Below, piece by piece: positions 1 to 7,492 of a stretch of DNA of 46,876 nucleotides. How positions within the stretch are numbered: position 1 is the first letter of the stretch; each line of letters begins with the position of its first letter. The notes below the pieces were generated by a model. It had not been told where the DNA came from, did not search any database, and saw only the letters and a program-made list of their open reading frames with translations. The translations under genes were made by a program, and so were the position numbers. Origin of the DNA: Catenulisporales bacterium (GTDB lineage Bacteria > Actinomycetota > Actinomycetes > Streptomycetales > Catenulisporaceae); assembly GCA_019510485.1 (NCBI GenBank), contig JAEKKI010000177.1, forward strand, positions 1 through 46,876. The letters run 5' to 3'.

Positions 1-1118
1 CCATCGGCCCGGTGCTCGGCGGCCTGCTGCTGGACCACTTCTGGTGGGGCTCGGTCTTCCTGATCAACGTGCCGATCATCATCATCGCCCTGATCGCGAT
101 GGCGATCCTGGTTCCGGACTCCAAGAACCCCAAGCCCGGCCGGTTGGACCCGGTGGGCGTGGTGCTGTCCATGGCCGGCATCGTGGTCTTCGTCTACGGC
201 ATCATCCGCGGTGCCGACGTCGGCTGGGGCAACCCGCAGATCTGGGGCACCCTGATCGGCGGCGTGGCGCTGTGCGCGCTGTTCGTGTTCTGGGAGCTGC
301 GCACCGACCACCCGGCGCTGGACGTGCGGCTGTTCAAGAGCTCGCGGCCGTTCTCGGCCTCGATCATCCTGGTCGCGATGTCCTTCTTCGCCATGATGGG
401 CGTGCTGTTCTTCCTGTCCTTCTACCTGCAGTCGGTGATGGGCTACAGCCCGCTGAAGGCCGGTCTGTACATGACCCCGTTCGCCCTGGCCCAGCTGATC
501 TTCTCGCCGATGTCGGCCAAGCTGGTGCAGCGGTTCGGGGCGCGGGCGGTCTCCGCCTTCGGGATGCTGACCATCGCCGTGACGTTCCTGATGTACCAGT
601 TCGTGAACCAGCACTCGCCCTCGCTCCTGCTGATCGCCATCTTCTTCCTGCAGGGCATGGGCATGGCGAACGTGATGCCGCCGGCGACGACCACCATCAT
701 GACCTCGCTGCCGCGGGAGAAGGCGGGTGTGGGGTCCTCGGTGAGCAACACCGTCCGGCAGGTCGGCGGCGCGCTCGGCGTCGCGGTCCTCGGCACGCTG
801 CTGACCACCGCCTACCGCGGCAGGATGAAGGATCCGCTGAGCACCGTGGTCAAGGATCCCAGCAGGCTGCACTCCGTCGACGGCTCGATCCAGGCCACCA
901 AGGGCGCCGGGCAGCGCCTGCCGGCCCTGCAGCACTTCTTCCCGCAGGCCGACGCCGCGTTCATCCACGCGATGCATGTGACCGTGGTGGTCTCCGCCGC
1001 CGTGGCGTTCCTCGCCGCGATCATCGCCCTGGCCTGGCTGCCGCGCCGGACCGGCGCGCCGGCCGCGACGGCGGCCGCCGGACAGGGGCAGCCGACCGAG
1101 GCGGCGGGCGTGGCCTAG
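1..1118 (+). CDS. MFS multidrug efflux transporter, DHA2 (EmrB/QacA) type, 5'-truncated by the window
   Basis: Proton-driven drug exporter in the cytoplasmic membrane. The frame is open from base 3, and the first residues IGPVLGG are the end of the MFS motif C (GxxxGPxxGG) that marks drug:H+ antiporters, so roughly the first 140-150 residues lie outside the window. What remains has about nine hydrophobic segments, the 14-helix DHA2 layout, including the loop SLPREKAGVGSSVSNTVRQV typical of EmrB/QacA proteins before helix 11-12. It ends in a basic, Ala-rich cytoplasmic tail. A TetR gene follows 89 bp downstream on the same strand, a usual pairing in which the regulator controls the pump. The substrate cannot be read from the sequence. 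The family is certain; the start is missing only because of the window edge. Confidence 0.93.
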   Translation, partial: IGPVLGGLLLDHFWWGSVFLINVPIIIIALIAMAILVPDSKNPKPGRLDPVGVVLSMAGIVVFVYGIIRGADVGWGNPQIWGTLIGGVALCALFVFWELRTDHPALDVRLFKSSRPFSASIILVAMSFFAMMGVLFFLSFYLQSVMGYSPLKAGLYMTPFALAQLIFSPMSAKLVQRFGARAVSAFGMLTIAVTFLMYQFVNQHSPSLLLIAIFFLQGMGMANVMPPATTTIMTSLPREKAGVGSSVSNTVRQVGGALGVAVLGTLLTTAYRGRMKDPLSTVVKDPSRLHSVDGSIQATKGAGQRLPALQHFFPQADAAFIHAMHVTVVVSAAVAFLAAIIALAWLPRRTGAPAATAAAGQGQPTEAAGVA

Positions 1119-1207
1119 AGCCGGTGTCCGGCCGCTGTCGTGGCCGCCGCGAGATGGCGGCTGCGACGCCGGGCTCTGATGCCGCGATGAGGAGATGATG
1201 GAGCGCT

Positions 1208-1969
1208 ATGACGACGACCCGTGCTGACTACGGAACCGGCTCCGGCCACGAACCCGGGCTCGGGCCCGGGCCCGAGCCCGTGGGGCGGGCCGCCGAGCCC
1301 GACGATCGCCGGCCGGCGCCGCTCGTCGGTCCCCGCATCGACGAATCCCCGGACCGGCCCGGCGGCGCCCGCGACCGGCGCCGCCGCCCGGGCCGGCCGC
1401 GCAGCGAGGCCGCCGAGCGGGCCATCCTGGAGGCCGTCCTGGAACTGCTCGGCCGGGGCGTGCCCTACGGCGCGCTGTCGATGGAGCAGGTCGCCGGCCG
1501 CGCCGGCGTCGGCAAGGCGACCGTCTACCGGCGCTGGGCCAACAAGGAGTCGCTGGTCGTCGACGCGATCACCACGCTGTGGACGGAGTGCCCGAGCCCG
1601 GACCTGACCGACGGCCGGAGCACCCGCGACCACATCACCGAGTACCTGGACACCATGGCCGACCTGATGCGCTCGGACCGGGCCGGGCTGGTCTTCACCT
1701 CGGTCATGGCCACCGCGACGACGAACCCCGAGCTGGTGCACCGCTACCAGCAGGTGGCGATCGAGCCGCGCCGGGAACAGCTGCGCGACATCCTGCGGCA
1801 CGGCATGGCGACCGGCGAGCTGCGCTCCGACCTGGACCTGGAGCTCATCGTGCGGATGCTGGCCTCGCCGATCGTGCAGATGGCGAAGACCGAGTGCCTC
1901 GGCGAGCCGCTGCCGGAGGGGTTCGTCGAGAGGCTGGTGGACGCCGCGCTGCGCGGTATCGCCGGGTAG
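1208..1969 (+). CDS. TetR/AcrR family transcriptional regulator
   Basis: DNA-binding repressor of 253 aa, probably controlling the efflux pump just upstream. Residues 1-65 are a disordered Pro/Gly/Arg-rich extension ending in RRRRPGRPR. The TetR helix-turn-helix lies at about residues 90-118 (SMEQVAGRAGVGKATVYRRW), followed by an all-helical ligand-binding domain of the TetR_C type (EPRREQLRDIL, PEGFVERLVDAAL). The ATG at 1208 is preceded by GGAG six bases upstream, which supports this start despite the long extension. A perfect 26-bp palindrome lies inside the extension at 1255-1280. The ligand is unknown. Confidence 0.9.
   Translation: MTTTRADYGTGSGHEPGLGPGPEPVGRAAEPDDRRPAPLVGPRIDESPDRPGGARDRRRRPGRPRSEAAERAILEAVLELLGRGVPYGALSMEQVAGRAGVGKATVYRRWANKESLVVDAITTLWTECPSPDLTDGRSTRDHITEYLDTMADLMRSDRAGLVFTSVMATATTNPELVHRYQQVAIEPRREQLRDILRHGMATGELRSDLDLELIVRMLASPIVQMAKTECLGEPLPEGFVERLVDAALRGIAG
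1255..1280. repeat. Perfect 26-bp GC palindrome inside the TetR coding start
   Basis: Two 13-base halves (CGGGCTCGGGCCC and its exact complement) meet without a spacer. The palindrome encodes part of the Gly/Pro-rich N-terminal extension. It could form a hairpin in the mRNA just after the start codon, or a cruciform. Whether it is an operator or a chance product of a GPGP-coding stretch cannot be decided here. Confidence 0.6.
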
Positions 1970-1997
1970 CCCGGGGCTAGACACTCAGGGCCGGAAC

Positions 1998-2768
1998 TCA
2001 GGCCCCGTATTTCGCCGCCAGGAACTCGGCCCACGTGGTCTTGCCCTGACGGTTGTCCGGCGTGGTGTGCACACCTGCGCGGAAAGCCCGGCCGGACTTG
2101 CCCGGCACCCGGAGCGGCAGCAGCAGCCGCCGCTTGCCGGTCGCGCGCAGCCAGGAACGTGCGATGGCGCCGGTGTCCAGCACCTCCGGGCCGCCCACGT
2201 CGGCCGCCCGGCCCCGCGGCTCGCCCAGTGCCGCGTCAGCGAGGTGCTCGGCCGCCTCGGCGGCGTCCAGCGGCTGGAACGGCACCGAGGGCACCGGCAG
2301 CACCGGGGACTTGGCCGCCGCGCTCAGGAGCATGTCGAACAGTTGAAAGAACTGCGTCGAACGCAGGATCGTGTGGGGGAGTCCGCTGCGCTCGATCGCC
2401 TGCTCGGCCTCGTACTTGATCCGGTAGGGCGGCAACGGGTGCCGGTCCACGCCCACGATCGAGATGAACACCAGGTGCGGCCGCCGCCCGCCGCGCTTGG
2501 CGGCCTCGATCAGGTGCCAGGCGGCGGCGGTGTCGCCCTTGCCCAGCCGGCGGCTGTCGGTGGCGGCGTGCACGATCGCGTCCACGCCTTCCAGCGCCTC
2601 GTCCAGGCCCGCGCCGTTGACGAGGTCGCCGATCACCCACGTGAGGCGCCCGGCGGCGTCCGAGGCGTGCCGGCGCCGGCTCAGCGCTCGCACCTCGGCG
2701 CCGCGCGCCGTCAGAGCCGGGACCAGGAATCCGCCGAGCGTGCCGCTCGCACCGGTGACCAGGATCAT
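1998..2768 (-). CDS. NmrA-like / atypical SDR NAD(P)-binding protein
   Basis: A 256-aa Rossmann-fold protein of the atypical short-chain reductase (NmrA/NAD(P)H-azoreductase-like) group. The N-terminus MILVTGASGTLGG carries the TGxxGxxG dinucleotide-binding loop. VDAIVHAATDSRRLG and the segment PYRIKYEAEQAIERSGLPHT match the NmrA-family core, where the Tyr-x3-Lys pair is not strictly kept. A GTG 24 bases upstream would give a longer protein, but a strong AGGAGG sits inside that extension, six bases before the ATG at 2768, so I choose the ATG. It converges with the TetR gene. The substrate is unknown; such proteins act as redox sensors or small-molecule reductases. Confidence 0.85.
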   Translation of the reverse strand: MILVTGASGTLGGFLVPALTARGAEVRALSRRRHASDAAGRLTWVIGDLVNGAGLDEALEGVDAIVHAATDSRRLGKGDTAAAWHLIEAAKRGGRRPHLVFISIVGVDRHPLPPYRIKYEAEQAIERSGLPHTILRSTQFFQLFDMLLSAAAKSPVLPVPSVPFQPLDAAEAAEHLADAALGEPRGRAADVGGPEVLDTGAIARSWLRATGKRRLLLPLRVPGKSGRAFRAGVHTTPDNRQGKTTWAEFLAAKYGA

Positions 2769-2842
2769 CTTCGGCCTCCTCGCTGTGCTCACCTACCCGT
2801 CACGGCCCGGACGGATGCCCGGCACCCGCCGGCGTATTCAGC

Positions 2843-4666
2843 TCACGGCCGCAGCGACCGCTCCCGCCACGCGTTGGTGATCGGCAGCCGCCGGTCCCGG
2901 CCGAACGCCTTGCCCGTGATCTTGGTACCCGGCGGGTACTGCCGCCGCTTGTACTCGGCCAGGTCCACCAGCCGCAGCGTCCGGTCGACCACCTCTTCGT
3001 CGAACCCGGCCGCGATCAGCGCGTCGCGGCCCTGGTCCTGCTCGACATACAGGTCCAGCAGCCGGTCCAGCATCGGGTAGTCCGGCAGCGAGTCGGTGTC
3101 CAGCTGGCCCGGACGCAGCTCGGCCGACGGGGCCTTGGCGATGGAGTTCTCCGGGATCGGCGGCACCTCGCCGCGCTCCCGCGCGGCCTTGTTGCGCCAG
3201 CGCGCCAGCTCCCAGACCCGCACCTTGAACAGGTCCTTCAGCGGCGCGTACCCGCCGACCGCGTCGCCGTACAGCGTCGAGTACCCGACCGCCAGCTCGC
3301 TCTTGTTCCCGTTGGCCAGCACCAGGTGCCCGGACTGGTTCGACAGCGCCATCAGCGTGGTGCCGCGCACGCGCGCCTGCAGGTTCTCCTCGGCCACGCC
3401 GGTGAGCTGCTGGACCGACTCGCCGACGGTGTCCAGGAACGCCCGCACCATCGGCTCGATCGGCACGGTGCCGAAGTGCACGCCGGTGCGCCGCGCCATC
3501 TCGGCGGCGTCGCCCTTGGAGTGCTCCGAGGAGTACTTGGACGGCATCGAGTAGCAGTACACGTTCTCCGGCCCGATGGCGTCGCACGCGATCGCGGTGC
3601 TCAGCGCCGAGTCGATGCCGCCGCTGAGCGCGATCACCACCGACCGGAAGCCGTTCTTGCGGACGTAGTCCCGCAGGCCCAGGACCAGCGCGCCCCAGAT
3701 CTCGGCCTCGTCGGACACCCGCTCGCTGATCGGCGCGGCGATCGGCTCGCGCTCGGGCGCGGGGCCGTCGGAGACCAGGACGTGGTCGACGGTGATGCCG
3801 TCGGCCACCGGCCCGGCCGGCGGCAGGCCGTCGGCACGGGCCGCGTCCACGTCGAAGGTGATCAGCTCCTCGGTGAACTGCCCGCCGCGCGCGATGATCT
3901 CCCCGTCGGCCCGGACCACCACCGAGTCGCCGTCGAAGACCAGCTCGTCCTGGCCGCCGACCTGGTTGACATAGGCCAGGGCGCAGCCGGCCTCGGCGGC
4001 CCGGCGGCGGACCAGCTCCAGCCGGACGTCGTCCTTGTCGAGCTCGTACGGCGAGGCGTTGATCGACAGCAGGAATCCGGCCCGGGCGTCCCGGGCCGCG
4101 CTGACCGGCCCGCCGTCCTGCCACAGGTCCTCGCAGATGGCGATCGCCACGTCGACCCCGCGCACCCGCACCACCGGCAGCGTGTCGCCCGGCACGAAGT
4201 AGCGGAACTCGTCGAAGACCCCGTAGTTCGGCAGGTGGTGCTTGGTCGAGCGGACGATCACCCGGCCCCGGTGGAGCACCGCCATGGCGTCCTGCGGCGA
4301 GCCCGGCGGCCGGCCGCTGCGGCGCTCGGTGGCCTCGCTGCCGTCCAGATAGCCCACCACCGCCACGACGTCGCCGTGCCCGGCCTCGGCCAGGCGCCCG
4401 GCGAGCGCGTCCAGGGCGGTGCGTGAGGCGCGGACGAAGGACTTGCGCAGCGCCAGGTCGTCGACCTGGTAGCCGACCACGGCCATCTCCGGGAAGGCGA
4501 CGATGTCGGCGCCGGCCGCCGCCGCGCGGCCGGTCCAGTCCACGATCTTGTCGCAGTTCCCGTCGATGTCGCCGACGGAGGTGTTGAGCTGGGCCAGGGC
4601 GATGCGCAGCCGGGAGGTGGGGACGGTGGGAACGGCGGGGACGGGCGGGACGGTGCTGGTCGTCAT
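2843..4666 (-). CDS. nadE: Glutamine-dependent NAD+ synthetase
   Basis: Catalyses the last step of NAD+ synthesis in the cytoplasm: deamido-NAD+ + ATP + glutamine to NAD+. The 607-aa protein has both expected halves. The first is an N-terminal nitrilase-type glutaminase with the triad Glu60 (FPEMAV), Lys142 (STKHHLPNYG) and Cys178 (AICEDLWQDGG). The second is a C-terminal synthetase with the ATP-pyrophosphatase P-loop SGGIDS at 348-353, followed by KSELAVGYSTLYGD and PSAELRPGQ. Length is normal for the two-domain form. The first 18 residues are a Pro/Val/Thr-rich tail, so a slightly later start is possible, but ATG 4666 is the best candidate. It is divergent from glnA2, with a 6C RNA in between. 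Confidence 0.97.
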   Translation of the reverse strand: MTTSTVPPVPAVPTVPTSRLRIALAQLNTSVGDIDGNCDKIVDWTGRAAAAGADIVAFPEMAVVGYQVDDLALRKSFVRASRTALDALAGRLAEAGHGDVVAVVGYLDGSEATERRSGRPPGSPQDAMAVLHRGRVIVRSTKHHLPNYGVFDEFRYFVPGDTLPVVRVRGVDVAIAICEDLWQDGGPVSAARDARAGFLLSINASPYELDKDDVRLELVRRRAAEAGCALAYVNQVGGQDELVFDGDSVVVRADGEIIARGGQFTEELITFDVDAARADGLPPAGPVADGITVDHVLVSDGPAPEREPIAAPISERVSDEAEIWGALVLGLRDYVRKNGFRSVVIALSGGIDSALSTAIACDAIGPENVYCYSMPSKYSSEHSKGDAAEMARRTGVHFGTVPIEPMVRAFLDTVGESVQQLTGVAEENLQARVRGTTLMALSNQSGHLVLANGNKSELAVGYSTLYGDAVGGYAPLKDLFKVRVWELARWRNKAARERGEVPPIPENSIAKAPSAELRPGQLDTDSLPDYPMLDRLLDLYVEQDQGRDALIAAGFDEEVVDRTLRLVDLAEYKRRQYPPGTKITGKAFGRDRRLPITNAWRERSLRP

Positions 4667-4762
4667 GCCCTCAGGCTACCGTGTTCTCGTCGAGGTGACG
4701 CTAAGGGGGTTCGGCGGGCCCGCACCTGGCCGCCGCGACGGCGCGAGGGCGCCGGAAAAGGT

Positions 4763-4840
4763 CCGAGGCCTCACCGCACGGGGGGACGGTGAGGCCTCGG
4801 GATGGGAGACCCCATCGCACGGGGGGACGATGAGGTCTCG
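4763..4840 (-). ncRNA. 6C RNA (two stem-loops with C6 loops)
   Basis: Read on the minus strand, two consecutive hairpins each present the same loop TCCCCCCGTG, that is, six cytosines. The 5' hairpin (4839-4806) has 12-bp arms with one G-to-A/T imperfection. The 3' hairpin (4800-4763) has perfect 14-bp arms (CCGAGGCCTCACCG and its complement) and is followed by a short T run (ACCTTTTCC), so it may double as terminator. Two stem-loops with at least six C in each loop is the defining description of the actinobacterial 6C RNA family (Rfam 6C; known in Streptomyces and in mycobacteria as B11). These are trans-acting small RNAs that base-pair through the C-loops. The exact 5' end (about 4845-4860) is not determinable from sequence alone. 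Confidence 0.88.
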
Positions 4841-5169
4841 TGCAGGATTATTCTCCGTTCAACAACGCTTGGCGAGGGGTTCGGGAGAGATTTTCGGCAA
4901 AGATCTTCAGAGTTTCCCCGTGATCACCCGGGGTGACTGAATTTGGCCCCATATTGTCAGCGGATGCCCTGGTATGCGCTCAACCGGCTCGGGTACGCCA
5001 GCGGCCGCCATGTCGACGCGGCGTCGGTATGGCGGTCCTTCACAGGTCTACAGAAACAGACGACCCGACTGCCGGACCAGGTTGCACCCGGCCGGTCGGC
5101 GGCCGCTCACTGCGCGGGACGACTCATGGCTGTAACGGCGCCGAAACGCGTCTCGTTCATACTGTGCCT
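4841..5169. promoter_or_regulatory. Upstream region of glnA2 and of the 6C RNA
   Basis: About 330 bp with no convincing gene. It is noticeably more A/T-rich around 4845-4970 than its surroundings, as expected for promoters. A near-palindrome TCACCC-G-GGGTGA lies at 4924-4936 and could be an operator. I see no clear GlnR box. The last 20 bases before glnA2 contain a possible -10 (TCATACT) very close to the ATG and no good Shine-Dalgarno, so a short-leader or leaderless transcript is possible. Confidence 0.45.
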
Positions 5170-6507
5170 ATGGAACGTCAGCAGGAGTTCGTCCTCCGCA
5201 CCCTCGAAGAGCGGGACACCCGCTTCGTCCGTCTGTGGTTCACCGACGTCCTGGGCTTCCTGAAGTCCGTGGCCGTCGCCCCGGCCGAGCTGGAACAGGC
5301 GTTCGCCGAGGGCATCGGCTTCGACGGCTCGGCCATCGAGGGCTTCGCCCGGGTGGCCGAGTCCGACATGCTCGCCAAACCCGACCCCGCAACGTTCCAG
5401 GTCCTGCCGTGGCGCGCCGAATCCCCCGGCACGGCCCGCATGTTCTGCGACATCCTGCTGCCGGACGGCTCCGCCAGCTACGCCGACCCGCGCTGGGTGC
5501 TCAAGCGCACCCTGGCCAGGGCCGCGGAGAAGGGCTTCACCTTCTACACCCACCCGGAGATCGAGTTCTACCTCTTCGAGGGCCAGCCCAAGCCCGGCCG
5601 GGCCCCGGAGCCGGTGGACCACTCCGGCTACTTCGACCTGACACCGCACGGCGTCGGCCACGACTTCCGCCGCCAGGCCATCACCCACCTGGAGTCGATG
5701 GGCATCTCGGTGGAGTTCAGCCACCACGAGGGCGGCCCCGGCCAGCAGGAGATCGACCTGCGCTACGCCGACGCCCTGTCCACCGCGGACAACATCATGA
5801 CCTTCCGCCACGTGATGAAGGAAGTGGCCCTGGAGCAGGGCGTCTACGCCTCCTTCATGCCCAAGCCGCTGGCCGACCACCCCGGCTCCGGCATGCACAC
5901 CCACCTGTCGCTGTTCGAGGGCGACCGCAACGCCTTCAACGAGCCCGGCGCGGAGTACTCCCTGTCCAAGACCGGCCGCAGCTTCATCGCCGGCCTGCTC
6001 CGCCACGCCGGCGAGTTCACCGCCGTCACGAACCAGTTCGTGAACTCCTACAAGCGCCTGTTCGGCGGCGGCGAGGCCCCCAGCTACATCAGCTGGGGCC
6101 ACAACAACCGCTCGGCCCTGGTCCGCGTCCCGATGTACAAGCCCTCGAAGTCGCAGTCCACCCGCGTCGAGGTGCGCTCCCTGGACTCGGCCTGCAACCC
6201 CTACCTGGCCTTCGCGGTGATGCTGGCCGCGGGCCTGAAGGGCATCGAGGAAGGCTACGAACTCCCGGCCGGCGCCGAGGACAACGTCTGGACCCTGACC
6301 GACGGCGAGCGCCGCGCCCTGGGCATCGAGCCGCTGCCGTCGTCCCTGTCCGAGGCCATCTCGCGGATGGAGGACAGCGAGCTGGTGGCCGAGACGCTCG
6401 GCGAGCACGTTTTCGCGTTCTTCCTGCGGAACAAGCGCGCGGAGTGGGAGGCCTACCGGCAGCAGGTGACGCCTTGGGAGCTGAGTCGGTACCTGCCGGT
6501 GCTGTAG
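5170..6507 (+). CDS. glnA2: Glutamine synthetase-family ligase, GlnA2 type
   Basis: Type I glutamine synthetase fold, 445 aa. Recognisable signatures are EIEFYLFE (metal-binding Glu), SHHEGGPGQQEIDLRYADAL, GSGMHTHLSL, NSYKRL and ISWGHNNRSALVRVP (glutamate and ammonia sites). At the place where GlnE-regulated enzymes carry the adenylylated Tyr (NLYDLP), this protein reads DNVWTLT, so it should not be adenylylated. As I recall, the Streptomyces GlnA2 orthologue near nadE and glnE acts on polyamines as a gamma-glutamylpolyamine synthetase rather than making glutamine, so substrate assignment is open. The start is set at ATG 5170 (MERQQEFVLRTL), which aligns with known relatives; the open frame upstream is not homologous. 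Confidence 0.93.
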   Translation: MERQQEFVLRTLEERDTRFVRLWFTDVLGFLKSVAVAPAELEQAFAEGIGFDGSAIEGFARVAESDMLAKPDPATFQVLPWRAESPGTARMFCDILLPDGSASYADPRWVLKRTLARAAEKGFTFYTHPEIEFYLFEGQPKPGRAPEPVDHSGYFDLTPHGVGHDFRRQAITHLESMGISVEFSHHEGGPGQQEIDLRYADALSTADNIMTFRHVMKEVALEQGVYASFMPKPLADHPGSGMHTHLSLFEGDRNAFNEPGAEYSLSKTGRSFIAGLLRHAGEFTAVTNQFVNSYKRLFGGGEAPSYISWGHNNRSALVRVPMYKPSKSQSTRVEVRSLDSACNPYLAFAVMLAAGLKGIEEGYELPAGAEDNVWTLTDGERRALGIEPLPSSLSEAISRMEDSELVAETLGEHVFAFFLRNKRAEWEAYRQQVTPWELSRYLPVL

Positions 6508-6723
6508 GGCAGGCCTCGTAGGGGGCGATGCCACGAGAGCGTTGCATCATCTGGTGGAAACATTGGCGCGCGGCATCCAGCGCATGGTCTGGTGGCGCCG
6601 GTCGTGTTGCAGCCGCCGAGATCGGTGCGCGGCATAGCCGGCACCGGTATCTCACGACCGCGGGAACGGTGCTGACGGCCTGGCACGTGGTGGGGGCCGC
6701 AGGGGCCGGCGGGCTGGTTGCCC

Positions 6724-7113
6724 CTACTCCTTGATCCAATTCCGCAAGACCCACGAAACAGCCCCCACATCCACCTTCCCCTCAGCCGCGTCCCCCGCGA
6801 GCCGCGCCGCCTCCTGCACATCCGGCAGCACCGGCAGCCCGCACGCCGCCAGGTACGCCACCGCCGTCGCGGCCGCGAACAGCCGGTTCGCGTACTCCAG
6901 CGCCGGTACCCGTGCCAGCTGGTGCAGCAGTGCGGCGGCCTGGTGGTGCGGCTGCTCGTAGACTCGCCGCCCCAGCACCACCGCCTGGGTGCGGGCGACC
7001 GCCGCGAACAGTGCGCCGTAGTCGACGACGGCCGGGTCGCCCGGCAGCCGCTGCGCCGCGTCCAGCAGCCAGGCTATGTCGATCGGGTGACCGGGTGCGG
7101 TCTCACCGCTCAC
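6724..7113 (-). CDS. Fic/Doc-like toxin component with degenerate active site
   Basis: A 129-aa protein resembling the short 'fic family toxin-antitoxin, toxin component' proteins of streptomycetes. The segment VPALEYANRLFAAATAVAYLAA (residues 69-90) sits where Fic/Doc proteins have HPFxxGNKRTA followed by a helix. The catalytic His is replaced and the Gly-Asn-Lys/Gly-Arg core reads YANRL, so only Asn and Arg are kept. That makes classical AMP- or phosphate-transfer activity doubtful. Its ATG overlaps the end of the RHH antitoxin gene by 4 bp (ATGA), the arrangement of a toxin-antitoxin operon. Family identity rests on remembered similarity and on context. Confidence 0.7.
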   Translation of the reverse strand: MSGETAPGHPIDIAWLLDAAQRLPGDPAVVDYGALFAAVARTQAVVLGRRVYEQPHHQAAALLHQLARVPALEYANRLFAAATAVAYLAACGLPVLPDVQEAARLAGDAAEGKVDVGAVSWVLRNWIKE

Positions 7114-7331
7114 GCGGCGGGCTTCAGGTCGTCGTCGAACGCCCCGGAGGCCTTGCCGTCCGCCACGAAGTGGTCGAAGACCGTGTCGAAGACGGCTCTG
7201 CGGCCCCGGGTGTCGGCGTCGATCAGCCGGGTCAGGTACTCGCCGAGGTTCACCCCGGCGTCCGCGGCGGCGGCGCGGGCCGCCTCGGCGATCGCGTCCG
7301 GGACGCGAGCGTTCAGTTGTTGGTTGCCCAT
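7110..7331 (-). CDS. Ribbon-helix-helix antitoxin partner
   Basis: A 73-aa protein beginning MGNQQLNARVPDAIAEAARAAAADAGVNLGEYL. A short beta strand (QLNARV) followed by two helices is the ribbon-helix-helix (Arc/HicB/CopG-like) DNA-binding fold. The acidic C-terminal tail (GAFDDDLKPAA) would be the part that wraps the toxin. It is first in a two-gene operon with the Fic-like toxin, 4-bp overlap. RHH antitoxins usually bind their own promoter, here the region just above 7331. No other gene is near enough to compete for co-transcription. Confidence 0.75.
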   Translation of the reverse strand: MGNQQLNARVPDAIAEAARAAAADAGVNLGEYLTRLIDADTRGRRAVFDTVFDHFVADGKASGAFDDDLKPAA

Positions 7332-7492
7332 AGTGAGATGCTAGCGCCGCTATCAGGCTCTGTCACGGACCTTGCGGGGCTTAGGACGAAGGTCCCGGTC
7401 GTTCGCGGGCCCCGGCCCGAGGCGTCGTGATCGCCCGAGGGCGAGGATGGGCAGAGCCGTCTCTCACCTTCCACCACCCCGGGAGCCCACCA

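Noticed and set aside
4763..4840. Tandem hairpins read as a plain bidirectional terminator
   Set aside because: nadE and glnA2 diverge here, so no terminator is needed. Identical C6 loops on the minus strand fit a 6C RNA better.
4933..5169. N-terminal extension of glnA2 from 4933
   Set aside because: The family starts at MERQQEFVLRTL; the upstream residues have no similarity and cover the promoter region.
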